The notes: generated by a model not told the origin, from the letters alone. A DNA stretch of 64,000 bases from Bos javanicus (GCF_032452875.1 NC_083897.1:7236854-7300853), one strand, 5' to 3'; shown: positions 44,664 to 55,880, counted from the stretch's first letter. A program made the numbers and translations.

Positions 44664-46575
44664 TCAGATCAGATCAGATCAGTCCCTCAGTCGTGTCTGA
44701 CTCTTTGCGACCCCATGAATCGCAGCACGCCAGGCCTCCCTGTCCATCACCAACGCCCGGAGTTCACTCAGACTCACGTCCATCGAATCAGTGATGCCAT
44801 CCAGCCATCTCATCCTCTGTCATCCCCTTCTCTTGCCCCCAATCCCTCCCAGCATCAGAGTCTTTTCCAATGAGTCAACTCTTTGCATGAGGTGGCCAAA
44901 GTACTGGAGTTTCAGCTTTAGCATCATTCCTTCCAAAGAAATCCTAGGGCTGATCTCCTTCAGAAAGGACTGGTTGGATCTCCTTGCAGTCCAAGGGACT
45001 CTCAAGAGTCTTCTCCAACACCACAGTTCAAAAGCATCAATTCTTCAGCACTCAGCCTTCTTCACAGTCCAACTCTCACATCCATACATGACCACAGGAA
45101 AACCATAGCCTTGACCAGACGAACCTTTGTTGCCAAAGTAATGTCTCTGCTTTTGAATATGCTATCTAGGTTGGTCATAACTTTCCTTCCAAGGAGTAAA
45201 CGTCTTTTAATTTCATGGCTGCCGTCACCATCTGCAGTGATTTTGGAGCCCAGAAAAATAAAGTCTGACGCTGTTTCCACTGTTTCCCCATTGATTTCCC
45301 ATGAAGTGGTGGGACTGGATGCCATGATCTTCATTTTCTGAATGTTGACCTTTAAGCCAACTTTTTCACTCTCCTCTTTCCCTTTCATCAAGAGGCTTTT
45401 TAGTTCCTCTTCACTTTCTGCCGTAAGGGTGGTGTCATCTGCATATCTGAGAGTATTGATATTTCTCCCGGCAATCTTGATTCCAGCTTGTGCTTCTTCC
45501 AGTCCAGCGTTTCTCATGATGTACTCTGCATAGAAGTTAAATAAGCAGGGTGACAATATACAGCCTTGACAAACTCCTTTTCCTATTTGGAACCAGTCTG
45601 TTGTTCCATGTCCAGTTCTAACTGTTGCTTCCTGACCTGCATACAAATTTCTCAAGAGGCAGGTCAGGTGGTCTGGTATTCCCATCTCTTTCAGAATTTT
45701 CCACAGTTTATTGTGATCCACACAGTCAAAGGCTTTGGCATAGTCAATAAAGCAGAAATAGATGTTTTTCTGGAACTCTCTTGCTTTTTTGATGATCCAG
45801 TGGATGTTGGCAATTTGACCTCTGGTTCCTCTGCCTTTTCTAAAACCAGCTTGAACATCAGGAAGTTCATGGTTCACATATTGCTGAAGCCTGGCTTGGA
45901 GAATTTTGAACATTACTTTACTAGCGTGTGAGATGAGTGAAATTGTGTGGTAGTTTGAGCATTCTTTGGCATTGCCTTTCTTTGGGATTGGAATGAAAAC
46001 TGAGCTTTTCCAGTCCTGTGGCCACTGCTGAGTTTTCCAAACTTGCCGGCATATTGAGTGCAGCACTTTCACAGCATCATCTTTCAGGATTTGGAATAGC
46101 TCAACTGGAATTCCATCACCTCCACTAGCTTTGTTCGTAGTGATGCTTTCTAAGGCCCACTTGACTTTACATTCCAGGATGTCTGGCTCTAGGTCAGTGA
46201 TCACACCATCGTGATTATCTGGGTCGTGAAGATCTTTTTTGTACAGTTCTTCTGTGTATTCTTGCAGTCTCTTAATATCTTCTGCTTCTGTTAGGTCCAT
46301 ACCTTTTCTGTCCTTTATCGAGCCCACCTTCGCATGAAATGTTCCTTTGGTATCTCTGATTTTCTTGAAGAGATCCTTAGTCTTTCCCATTCTGTTGTTT
46401 TCCTCTATTTCTTTGCATTGATCGCTGAAGAAGGCTTTCTTATCTCTTCTTGCTATTCTTTGGAACTCTGCATTCAGATGTTTATATCTTTCCTTTTCTC
46501 CTTTGCTTTTCACTTCTCTTCTTTTCACAGCTATTTGTAAGGCCTCCCCAGACAGCCATTTTGCTTTTTTGCATT
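44664..46575 (-). mobile_element. young BovB inserted in the old BovB
   Basis: 1.9 kb in reverse: tail repeat 'tcagatcagatcagatcag' at the left edge, 5' truncation in the region before the linker at the right edge. No TSD. The old element lacks about 13-15 bp at the junction (between '..agatatgcagat' and 'gacagaaagt..'), so integration seems to have deleted target DNA. Confidence 0.95.
45062..46528 (-). CDS. BovB linker and RT, 488-codon open frame
   Basis: Encodes the pre-RT linker and the RT: motif A (FIDYAKAFD), motif B (GVCQGCILSP, with C for R) and YADD at residues 362-365. The first Met is internal to the BovB protein; endonuclease is absent through 5' truncation. Near 45100 one A is missing from the run in 'ggaaaaccatagcc', shifting the frame into 'MVFLWSCMDVR' and a stop. 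The C-terminal domain continues in another frame (44820-45005) until CGA-to-TGA. BovB RT acts by target-primed reverse transcription in the nucleus; this copy cannot be autonomous. Confidence 0.85.
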   Translation of the reverse strand: MKRREVKSKGEKERYKHLNAEFQRIARRDKKAFFSDQCKEIEENNRMGKTKDLFKKIRDTKGTFHAKVGSIKDRKGMDLTEAEDIKRLQEYTEELYKKDLHDPDNHDGVITDLEPDILECKVKWALESITTNKASGGDGIPVELFQILKDDAVKVLHSICRQVWKTQQWPQDWKSSVFIPIPKKGNAKECSNYHTISLISHASKVMFKILQARLQQYVNHELPDVQAGFRKGRGTRGQIANIHWIIKKAREFQKNIYFCFIDYAKAFDCVDHNKLWKILKEMGIPDHLTCLLRNLYAGQEATVRTGHGTTDWFQIGKGVCQGCILSPCLFNFYAEYIMRNAGLEEAQAGIKIAGRNINTLRYADDTTLTAESEEELKSLLMKGKEESEKVGLKVNIQKMKIMASSPTTSWEINGETVETASDFIFLGSKITADGDGSHEIKRRLLLGRKVMTNLDSIFKSRDITLATKVRLVKAMVFLWSCMDVRVGL

Positions 46576-47585
46576 GACAGAAAGTAAAGAGGAACTAAAG
46601 AGCCTCTTGATGAAGATGAAAGAGGAAAATGAAAAAGCTGGCTTGAAACTCAGTATGAAAAAAGCAAAGATCATGGCATCTAGTCCCATCACTTCATGGC
46701 AAACAGATGGAGAAAAGTAGAAGCAGTGACAGATTTTCTTTTCTTTAGCTCCAACATCACTGTGGACAATGACTGTAGATATGAAATTAAAAGAAACTTG
46801 TTCTTTGGGAGGAAAGCTATGACAAACCTAGACAGTATATTAAAAAGCAGAGAAATCAGTTTGCCAACAAGAGTTCGTATAGTCAAAACTATGATTTTTT
46901 TTCCAGTAGTCATGTGTACGGACGTGAGAGTTAGACCATAAAGAAGCCTGAGAGCCAAAGAATTGATGCTTTCCTATTATGGTGCTGGAGAAGACTGGAG
47001 AGTCCCTTGGACTTCAAGAGTTCAAACTAGTCAATCCTAAAGGAAATCAACCCTGAATATTCATTGGAAGGACTGATACTGAAGCTCCAATACTTTGGCC
47101 ACCTAATGCATAGAGTTGACTCTAGGAAAGACCCTGATGCTGGGAAAGATTGAAGGCAAAAGGAGAAAAGGGCAGCAGAGGATGAGACTGTTAGATAGCA
47201 TCACCAATTCAATGAACATGAATGTGAACAAACTCCAGGAGACAGTGGAGAACAGAGGAGCCTGGTGTGTTGCAGTCCATGGGGTCACAAAGAGTCAGAC
47301 ACACCTTAGCAACTGAACAATGAACAACTACAAATTGAGATTTTACAAATATTGAGTCTTTCCATCCAATTCCTCCCAAGGAATGTGAGGGTATCCCTTC
47401 ATTTATTCTTTGTGACCTAGTACATATTAAATTGTAAATGATCTATGGCTAGTCTAAAATACTGTCTCTAGCAAAGTATATCTATATAAAACTGAGCTTA
47501 TTAATAATGCTATTAAAATCTATTATTCTTTATTTTTTTTTTACTTAACATCCAAGTTTCAAGTGAAAAGTTAAAGTTTCTTATT

Positions 47586-47707
47586 ATAGGGCCTTCCCTG
47601 ATGGTCTAGTGGTTAAGAGTCCACACTCCCAGTTCAGGGGACATGAGTTTGATCCCTGGTCAGGGAACTAAGACCCCCATGCCACACACTGTGGCCAAGA
47701 AAAAAAA
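47586..47707 (+). mobile_element. CHR-type tRNA-derived SINE
   Basis: 'gccttccctgatggtctagtgg' then 'gagtttgatccctggtcagg', ending 'actgtggccaag' and an A run. An 8-bp repeat 'ttcttatt' flanks it (47578-47585 and 47708-47715). Confidence 0.85.
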
Positions 47708-47715
47708 TTCTTATT

Positions 47716-48359
47716 GTAATTGCATATTTTTAATGTATTTCTATCTTTCTGAATTGATCAAGTATACTTTGTGCTTAAATACACCTATAGTTATTTAGAA
47801 ATACCATATTATAGGTCTACTTTACTGATAAATTTTCTTATTTTTTAATGTAACATTTGTAAGTATGGAGAAATAAAAAGAAAACAAAACAATAAAAAGA
47901 AGCTCAGAATTTCCCCCACCTTAATAACTCATATGAATATTTCCAAAAAAAAGTAATAAATGCTAAGTTTTGCAAATCAAATATTTTTAAAGGGCACAAA
48001 ATGAAAATTGAAAGCTGCTCTCATCCAACCCTGCACCTGGTAACTACAATTTCTTGCGACTCCTTCAACAAAAAATCCTATATGCCCACATGTATATTTA
48101 CACATACTTTATTAGATTATCACTAAGTCTTGCTTGCATTTTTAAATACTAATATATTTCACAACTCTTCTATATGTTCACTTCCAGAGCTCCTAGTTCT
48201 TTCAACAATACATAGAAATTTACTGTAGCAGTCAATAATAGATTTTTTGTTATTATATGTGACCCAGATGCATAAGCACAAACACAGACATGCATACAAA
48301 TGCTACAGTGAACATCTAGGCTAACATTTATGAGAACATTTCTTAAAATTTTGCTCAAA
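47716..48359. other. probably ancient L1-derived, poorly resolved
   Basis: AT-rich. 47985-48150 resembles old L1 3' text in reverse; the rest is unassigned. Confidence 0.35.
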
Positions 48360-48850
48360 ATCAATTTGTTGAATCAAAACCCATAAGGAGTTTGTTATAG
48401 ATATTGTAAAGTATTTTCCATAAAGTTTGCATAAATGTACACTCCAATTGACAATGTATAAATTGTTCATTTTCCAACATCTTTACCAACACCAGGTTTT
48501 AACTAATATTTTAGATTTTGCTGATTTGGTAAAAGGAAATCTCATTGTTTGGATTTTGTTTATTTTTTGATATATATAATGTTGAGAATTATATATTTAT
48601 TGGTCATTTTTATTTCTTTTCTTTGGTAAATTGCATGTTTATATCTTCTTTTCATTTTTGTATTGAGTTGTTAAATTTCTTACCAATTCATGAATACTTT
48701 TTGGAAATTAGCCCTTTGTCTGTATTATATGATACAATTACATTTTCCCAGGTTTCAATCATTCTATTTTTACTTTAGTGCATTATTTCAGTCATATAGA
48801 AGTTTTGACTTTCATGTAACCAACAATATAAATCAATATAAACTTTTGTT
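48360..48850 (-). repeat. ancient L1-lineage remnant
   Basis: Reverse-orientation old L1 text: 'ccaacatctttaccaacacc', 'tgctgatttggtaaaaggaaa', 'attagccctttgtctgta', 'catatagaagttttgac'. No frame survives. Confidence 0.6.
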
Positions 48851-50139
48851 TCATGTCTTCTGAGTTTCGCTTTTTATTTCAAGACACTCATTTTAACATG
48901 CATCTGTTTATCAATAGCATTTAAACATTACCTACTATCTCCTCACAAACTGATGAGTTGTTTAAAACCCATAATTTCTAACACTCTCTTTTCTGTTCTG
49001 TTTTGTCCCCGTTCCAATTTTATGGGGAGACTTGTTGGGTGGGTACTATCATTCAGTACTTTGGGTTTCAGCAGTGTTCTTTTTTCTATTTGTTGCTTTT
49101 GTTGAGTCATTTTGTTTATTTTATATTAGTTAAGGGGTTTTTAAAATTCTACTGCATCCAGTAAATATTTACTGATTGCTTACTTAATATCAAGCACTAT
49201 AAGCTATAAAATTAGGATGAGAACGAAAATGTTGTCATGAATAAAACCAGTACTATCACTGTTCTCAGAGAAATGTATTTTAGAATACAGAAAAGGAGGT
49301 AGAGGAAAAGTAAACAGAAAAGTAAAAATGGTTGCAAAAGGTAGTAAGTGCTAGGAAGAATATAAATAAGGTACCAGGATCAAGTTTAACAGAAGGTAGG
49401 TGGAAAACCAGAAAACGTAATTTTTATTCCCCAATTCGTTCTTGTCATGGCAGCTTGCTCTGATTTTATTGATGCAGTAACCTCTCAAATGTCATTAAGA
49501 AACTAGATTGTAATTTTCTCAAAGTTATTTCCTATTTCCTACATTAATTCTGTTTTAGTGGGGCCAAATGTGCTGATTGTTCAGCTTAATCACCCTCTAT
49601 CAAACTGTGGATTCTATCCATATGTCTAGTGGTTTTTCGTATTCTATTCATATTTATAAAGCAAGTCACAACTTGATCAATATCAAGAGCTGGTGTGGAT
49701 TTTGCAATGATTGTATGAAGCGCTAATTACCCTAGGTAAATTCCCCTTATCTTGGAGCAGGGGACTCCAGAGGCCTACAGCCAACAGTAAATGCACTAAC
49801 AGCTGCTCAGAGGACAGAATGTTGGTGGCATTTTTGAAAACCATTTGTCTCCCCTGAGACTCCCTAACAACTGCTCCACCAGCTAAATCCTCTTTTGGCT
49901 TCTGCTGGTAGGACTTTACAGCTGTCTATAGTCTGCCAGTGTGGCAGTTGCCAATGGGGAGGAGGGAAGAATTTTCTGGAAAGATCTCCCCTGTTAGAGA
50001 AGAGACGAAGTATGCTCCATACACTAATTTGGGGCTGCAAAAGTATGGAGAGAAAATATACCAGATAGATGGGATCACATAGCAATGTCCACTCAAATTC
50101 CCTGGGCCCTGTTCATTACCAAGGGAAACCTGGAGGTCA
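48851..50139. other. mostly unassigned; old repeat at 49145-49390
   Basis: 49145-49390 ('aaaaggaggtagaggaaaag', 'taaatatttactgattgc') resembles the uncertain old repeat noted elsewhere. No gene seen. Confidence 0.35.
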
Positions 50140-50290
50140 GTGTGCTCAGAATCTGAAGTCAGACAACCTAGGTTCAGGACTTAGCTCTGCTTCTCTCTAG
50201 CTGTCTGATCTTGATCAAGTTACTTGACTTTTTGAAATTCCTTTTTCTCATTTTAAAGAAATAATCATAATACGACTTGATTCATAAGCT
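50140..50290 (+). repeat. MIR SINE
   Basis: 'gaagtcagacaacctaggttc', 'ctctagctgtctgatctt' and 'caagttacttgactt' are MIR text in order. Confidence 0.8.
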
Positions 50291-51198
50291 TGGGTGGGTA
50301 TACAGCATACCTGAAAAATATATGCAAGTACATTCCAATTCCCCAAGTCCTTTGATCCTCTTCCTTTGCTCAACGATCAATATGTCATCATTCAAGTTGA
50401 ATGCTTCACTGTATAGGATGATTATCAGTAACGAAACACACCAACCCAGTCTTCACATATTGTTTAGTCTTGTTGGCCTTTTAAGGACTTCAAAAAGGTG
50501 ATTTTGCCATGACAGTCTTTCTAGCTCAGGTTGAAAATGACATGTTTTCTCCTGAGTTACTACTTTCCTCAAAGGCATGTTATTTGGCCCTTTTCTCCCT
50601 TGAAAAGTCATTATAAATGTCAAATGTTCAGAGTTTCTATTTATTAAATCAGAATGTATGGCATTATCTTCACAGGAACTTTTACTGCATTCATTTTTTT
50701 TCTCTCAGATGAATCTAATTGTTGCTGTATTTAAAGTTATCTTGCTAGCCAGTACTCTCAGTTTATCATCTGGGTCAAGGAATAAAATATTTGATTTCTT
50801 CAACATTATTTTGAGTCAGTATTTAAAGTTTTAAATAGTCTTTTCATTTTCCTTATTTTAAAACCTTGTTGTGGGAATATAGAAAATGTAAACAAAACTC
50901 TTAAAAGAAAGAAGATAAAAGGAAGTAGAAAAGGAACTAGGAAGAGGAGAGTTCTTCCCTGCTCCTAATGTTTCCTTCCATATAGTAAGATTAGCATTAT
51001 CAAAATAATTCTCAAAATAGAGCTTATTTTCAGGTAAAATGTCTCCCACCAAATTTTTACATAAGAATAACCTCCAAAATTAATTACAACAAAAAGAGAA
51101 AGAGTTAGGTAAAAGTTAAACATTTACTTAAAATGTTTAACTTTACATAAAAGAAAAAACACTTGGTGATTTTATGGGTATGTTATTTCACACATCCG
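50291..51198. other. unassigned sequence
   Basis: No gene or repeat recognised. Confidence 0.35.
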
Positions 51199-51208
51199 AA
51201 GTGCAGAT

Positions 51209-51977
51209 GACACCACCCTTATGGCAGAAAGTGAAGAGGAACTAAAGAGCCTCTTGATGAAAGTGAAAGAGGAGAGTGAAAAAGTTGGCTTAAAGCCCAA
51301 CATTCAGAAAACTAAGATCATGTCATCTGGTCCCATCACTTCATGGTAAATAGATGGGGAAACGGTGGAAACAGTGGCTGACTTTATTTTGGGGGACTCC
51401 AAAATCACTGCAGATGGTGACTGCAGCCATGAAATTAAAAGACGCTTACTCCTTGGGAGGAAAGTTATAACCAACCTAGACAGCATATTAAAAAGGAGAG
51501 ACATTACTTTGTCAACAAAGGTCTGTCTAGTCAAGGCTACAGTTTTTCCAGTAGTCATGTATGGATGTAATAGTTGGACTATAAAGAAAGCTGAGTGCCA
51601 AAGAATTGTTGCTTTTGAACTGTGGTGTTGGAGAAGATTCTTGAGAGTCCCTTGGACTGCAAGGAGATCCAATCAGTCCATCCTAAAGGAGATCAGTCTT
51701 GGGTGTTCATTGGAAGGAATTATGTTGAAGCTGAAACTCCAATACTTTGCCCACCTGATGTGAAGAACTGACTCATTTGAAAAGACCCTAATGCTGGGAA
51801 AGATTGAGGGCAGGAGAAGGGGACGACAGAGGATGAGATGGTTGGATGGCATCACTGACTCAATGGACATGAGTTTGGGTGGACTCCGGGAGTTGCTGAT
51901 GGACAGGGAGGCCTGGCGTGCTGTGGTTCATGGGGTCACAAAGAGTCGGACATGACTGAGCGACTGAACTGAACTGA
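51209..51977 (+). mobile_element. BovB 3' part with CTGAA tail
   Basis: Starts next to the RT catalytic box (gatgacaccaccc) and runs to a short CTGAA tail. 'aagtgYagat' flanks it (51199-51208 and 51978-51987, one mismatch). The 132-codon frame at 51365-51763 covers part of the C-terminal domain and stops at TGA where CGA is expected. Young copy. Confidence 0.93.
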
Positions 51978-52270
51978 AAGTGTAGATAAATTCCTGTTAT
52001 TTAAGTTACTACAGATCATTGACAAGGGCTATAAAAGGCTCTAACTCACTTTATAAACTTATAATAATCCCAACACTATGTGGTATTTTCATATACTCTT
52101 AACATATATGAGATGTCTGTGGCTTGAAAAGTTTAAAAAAACAAGAGCATGCCATGCTTAGCACTGTGACTGAAATAAAATAAACACTCATCGAATGACT
52201 CTCAAATGAAAGCACAAGACAAGAAAACTGATAGACCAAACTCATGTATCATTATAAATGTATAACTAGA

Positions 52271-52445
52271 GACTTCCCTGATGGTCCAGTGGTTAAGAAT
52301 CTGCCTCCCAATGCAGGGGACTCAGGATAGATCCCTGGTCAGGGAAATAAGAGCCCACATGCCGCCAGGCAATAAAATCCACACACCAGCACAATAGAGA
52401 AGATCCTTCATGCCACAGGTAAGGTACAAGCAGTCAAAAACAAAT
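52271..52445 (+). mobile_element. CHR-type SINE
   Basis: 'gacttccctgatggtccagtgg', 'gatccctggtcagggaaat' and 'agcccacatgccgcc', then an A-rich tail with 'aaataaatat'. The preceding 51988-52270 is mostly unassigned. Confidence 0.85.
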
Positions 52446-52657
52446 AAATATTTAAAAAACATTAAATAAATAAATGCAAAACTACTAAGTACTATTTGAA
52501 TTTAAAAGAATGCTAAAAAAGAGTTGCAATTATTACCAAGTTTGCCTTTCACCAATAATTCATCAACAATTTAAATCTACATACTTCATATCAATAATGT
52601 ACCCTTTTACTGAAGTGTGATAAAAAATGTATTTTATCCTATCTATAGATCAAAAAA

Positions 52658-52872
52658 GGCTTCCCTAGTGGGAAGGGCTCAGATGGTAAAGAATCTGCCT
52701 GCAGTGCAGAGACCCAGTTTTGATCACTGGATCAGGAAAATCCCCTGGAGAAGGGAATGGCAACCCATTCCAGTATTCTTGCCTGGAAAAACCCATGGAC
52801 AGAGAAGCTTGGCAGCTATAGTCCTTGGGGTCACAAAGAGTCGGACACGACTGAACAACTAACACTTTCACT
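52658..52872 (+). mobile_element. Bov-tA SINE
   Basis: Head with a short duplication ('ccctagtgggaagggctcag'), then body and 3' end 'gacacgactgaacaactaac'. Confidence 0.9.
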
Positions 52873-53287
52873 AACACAGGACAAAAAAATAGATAGAAAT
52901 TCAACGTTCATTCCTTTAAATAAAAGCAACTCTTAGTAAATAAGGACTATGAATGTATTATCTTAACATGATAAAAAACAATATACTTGACTATAAAACT
53001 CTAGAGGTATTATGATAACAAAAAGGATGAAGGCAATACAAACAATATTACCACTACCACTTAGTGTTCTTTCCAGAAATTCTAGATATTGCAATAAGAT
53101 AGACAAAACTATTGGAAAATAAGAAATAAAAGCTTTAATTACTATAGAGATTACTGCTTACCTATAAAATCAACTGAAATTTTATTAGAACTAATAAAAA
53201 GATGGCAAGTTATAATGATTACTTAAAAATCTGCATTGTCCTTATATACAAACATAAAATGACCAGTTAGACACTATTAAGAAGATA

Positions 53288-53523
53288 ATATATAAGAAAC
53301 GAATCGCCAGTCCAGGTTCGATGCAGGATACAGGATGCTTGGGGCTGGTGCACTGGGATGACCCAGAGGGATGGTATGGGGAAGGAGGTGGTGGGTGGGG
53401 GGGGTTCAGGATGGGGAACACGTGTACACCCGTGGTGGATGCATGTTGGTGTATGGCAAAACCACTACAATATTGTAAAGTAATTAGCCTCCAATTAAAA
53501 TAAATAAATTTAAATTTTAAAAA
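53288..53523 (+). mobile_element. L1-BT 3' UTR insertion, 9-bp TSD
   Basis: L1-BT 3' UTR with a G-rich expansion near 53385-53403 and an A-rich tail. 'aagaagata' flanks it (53279-53287 and 53524-53532). Confidence 0.9.
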
Positions 53524-53666
53524 AAGAAGATATGATCAACAATAGCAATAAACTATAAAATTTGCAGAACAAATGTTTAAAATAAACTTTTAAAAACTGT
53601 TAAGGAACTTAAAAAGCTTTATTAAATGGAGACCCATACCATGTTCCTGAATCCTGAGTTGTGCAT

Positions 53667-53852
53667 TGTGCATGAGTGCTCAGTTGTGTCCAACTCTGTG
53701 CAACCTTATGGACTGTAGCCTGCCGGCTCCTCTGTCCATGGGAGTATCCAGGTAAGAATAGTGGAGTGGGTTGCCATTTCCTTCTCCAAGGGATCTTCCC
53801 AACCCAGGGATTGAACGCCCATCTCCTGCATTGGCAGGCAGATACTATACAG
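53667..53852 (-). mobile_element. Bov-tA SINE
   Basis: Reverse orientation: 'tgctcagttgtgtccaactc', 'ccatctcctgcattggcagg'. The head end is truncated. Confidence 0.88.
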
Positions 53853-54038
53853 TATCAACAGACTCAACAGTATATAGATGTTAATTCATTCTCAGATTAA
53901 GTTTATAAGCTGAAGACAATTCCAATCGAAATTTTCAATAAAATTGTTTTTGGAACTTGTAACAGTATGATTATACTGTTTGTCTGAAAAAATTTAAGAG
54001 GAAAAATTAACCAATTTCTTTTTAAAAGAGGATCAGTG

Positions 54039-54627
54039 TTATCTACTTATTGATGAAATTTTGTGCACATCTTATGGGTTTATTGATCAATTAACACTCA
54101 CAGCATTTTGGGGTATCTATATATACTAGCCACAGATTTTTCTATGCAGTAAGCATTGTTTATATATAAATTGTAAACTTATCCAACTAATTTGTTGAAA
54201 TAATTCCAATGAAACTGTGAAGACTAAGGATACCCAAAATTTATAATTTCGAGTCCAAAGTAAAATAGATTTTCCTCTATTATATAGACAAGATTTCATC
54301 AATCTTATCTACAAGTGTTTATGTGGGTATATTTCCTAAAACTGTATAAATGTTACATTTTTATTCTTTGGCAATATGATGTTACAAAGAAATTGCCTTT
54401 TTGTCTGTTACTGTTCAGTCTGTCATCTTCATATACGCTTAATCCTTACCAGTCTCTTACATTATTTCATTTTGCTCTGTTTTTTTTTTTTTTCATTTTC
54501 CTTGGTATACCAACGTCTTAGTGTAGTGCAAATGAAATACCATATTTTATTGCTGTCAATTTACTGTGGTGTTTTGTATTTTGGTTGTGTATTAAAATAT
54601 AATCATACTATGTTTCAAAAAAAAAAA
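54039..54627 (+). pseudogene. processed retrocopy of an mRNA 3' UTR, source unknown
   Basis: A 589-bp unit ends in ATTAAA (54591-54596), 20 bp further a pure A-run from 54617, and is bracketed by 'aaaagaggatcaRtg' (54024-54038 and 54628-54642; 14 of 15 identical). It matches no LINE or SINE I know and has no long reading frame, so it looks like the 3' UTR of a host mRNA inserted by L1 machinery with 5' truncation. A T15 run at about 54480-54494 lies inside. I cannot name the source gene. Confidence 0.75.
54591..54596 (+). terminator. poly(A) signal of the retrocopy
   Basis: ATTAAA 20 bp before the genomic A-run, the spacing expected for mRNA 3'-end cleavage. Confidence 0.7.
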
Positions 54628-54746
54628 AAAAGAGGATCAATGAGGTGTTTTATTAGATCCAAACCATTCATTTAATCTTCAATGCAATACCACTCAGAGT
54701 AAAACAAGTAGAAATCCAGGACTTAGGTTAAAAAAGAAAATATGCT

Positions 54747-55062
54747 GGGCTCCCCTGGTAGCTCAGTTGTAAAGACTCTGACTACCAATGCAAGAGACAT
54801 GGTTGGATCCCTGGTCCAGGAAGATTCCACATGCCTTGGAGCTACTAAGCCCATGCACCACAACTACTGAGCCTGTGCTCTAGAACCCAGGAGCCTCAGC
54901 TACTAAGCCCACACACCCTAGAGCCCATTGCTCCATATCAAGAGAAGCCACCACAGTGAGAAATCTGTAAACAGCAACTAGAGAGTAGCCCCTGCTTGTC
55001 ACAACTAGAGAAAAGCCTGTGCAGCAACCAAGACCCAGCACAGCCCAAAATAACTAAAATTA
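54747..55062 (+). mobile_element. CHR-2-type SINE, full length
   Basis: tRNA-like head 'gggctcccctggtagctcag', the 'caactactgagcctgtgctc' series, 'acaactagagaaaagcctg' and 'agacccagcacagccc', then an A-rich tail that runs straight into an old L1 3' UTR. Confidence 0.85.
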
Positions 55063-55362
55063 AAAAAAGTAAAAGGGAAGGGAGAGGAGGGAGAGGGTGG
55101 GATGAATGGAGAGAATAACATGGAAACATGTATTACCATATGAAAAATAGATAGCCAATGGGAATTTGCTGTATGACTCAGGGAACTCAAACTGAGGCTC
55201 TGTAACAACCTAGAGGGGTGCATAGGGAGGGAGGTGGGAGGGAGGTTCAAGAGGGAGAGGGCATATATATATCTATGGCTGATTCATGTGGATGTTTGGC
55301 AGAAACCAACACAATTCTATAAAGTAATTATCCTTCAATTAAAAAATAAACTTAAAAAAAGA
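55063..55362 (+). mobile_element. older L1 3' UTR
   Basis: 'gggaatttgctgtatgactc', 'gaactcaaactgaggctctg' and 'tatggctgattcatgtggat' mark an older ruminant/artiodactyl L1 3' UTR, ending in an A-rich tail. Confidence 0.85.
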
Positions 55363-55442
55363 AAATAAGCTCTTGCATATTATCTCAGTTGAAGAGGCGT
55401 TAGATCTGATACAGTTTTCCTTCCCTTCCTCTGTTTATCCCT

Positions 55443-55692
55443 GCTAAGTCATTTCAGTCGTGTCCGACTCTGTGCGACCCCATAGACAGAAGCCCATTAA
55501 GCTCCTCTGTCCCTGGGACTCTCCAGGCAAGAACACTGGAGTGGGTTGCCATTTTCTTCTCCAATGCATGCAAGTGAAAAGTGAAAGTGAAGTCGCTCAG
55601 TCGTGTCCGACTCTTCGCGACCCCATGGACTGCAGCCCACCAGGCTCCTCCGTCCATGGGATTTTCCAGGCAAGAGTACTGGAGTGGGGTGC
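55443..55692 (-). mobile_element. Bov-A2 SINE, 12-bp TSD
   Basis: Dimeric BovA in reverse, with only one unit left of the GCT tail. Perfect TSD 'ctgtttatccct' (55431-55442 and 55693-55704). Confidence 0.95.
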
Positions 55693-55729
55693 CTGTTTAT
55701 CCCTAGACTTGAATAAAAATCATTAATAT

Positions 55730-55880
55730 TGGTCCCAATTTATAGATGAGAAAACTGAGGGTGAATGAAGTCATTTGCCTAAAGCTTATACAGCTATTAA
55801 AGGGCAAAATCCAGCTTTGAATTCAAGATCCCTGGTTCTGTTGTCTACACTCTTCATCCCTACATTATACTGCCTCCCAG
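55730..55880 (+). repeat. MIR SINE
   Basis: 'caatttatagatgagaaaac', 'gaagtcatttgcctaaagc' and 'ttgaattcaagatccctgg' are MIR text. Confidence 0.8.

Larger units (their letters stand above)
42247..47332 (+). mobile_element. old near-full-length BovB, split by a younger BovB
   Basis: Segments 42247-44663 and 46576-47332 total about 3.2 kb: 5' UTR (from 'tggatcacagccttgtcatgg'), endonuclease region (about 42660-43400), linker, RT up to the catalytic box, then after the interruption the thumb and C-terminal domain and the old-type tail. Frameshifts and stops throughout. The flanks share 'aattgaSattt' (42236-42246 and 47333-47343, one mismatch). It is the only copy here that keeps the whole endonuclease region, which makes it a useful ruler for the deletion at 9297. 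Confidence 0.92.
41385..47405 (-). repeat. ancient L1, split by nested BovB copies
   Basis: 41385-42246 and 47333-47405 read as consecutive old L1 ORF2/3' text in reverse ('tgtccccaaatcctttacag', then 'ttcacctggagttatatgaag', then after the insertion 'aatattgagtctttccatcc'). No usable frame remains. A TG/AC tract at 41673-41710 lies within it. Confidence 0.7.
52885..54720 (+). repeat. ancient L1 ORF2 remnant carrying three insertions
   Basis: Between the insertions the text follows L1 ORF2 in order: 'gatattgcaataagatagac' (RT region), 'acccataccatgttcctgaa', 'gaagacaattccaatcgaaat'. It hosts an L1-BT tail, a Bov-tA and an mRNA retrocopy. Coding capacity is gone. Confidence 0.65.
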
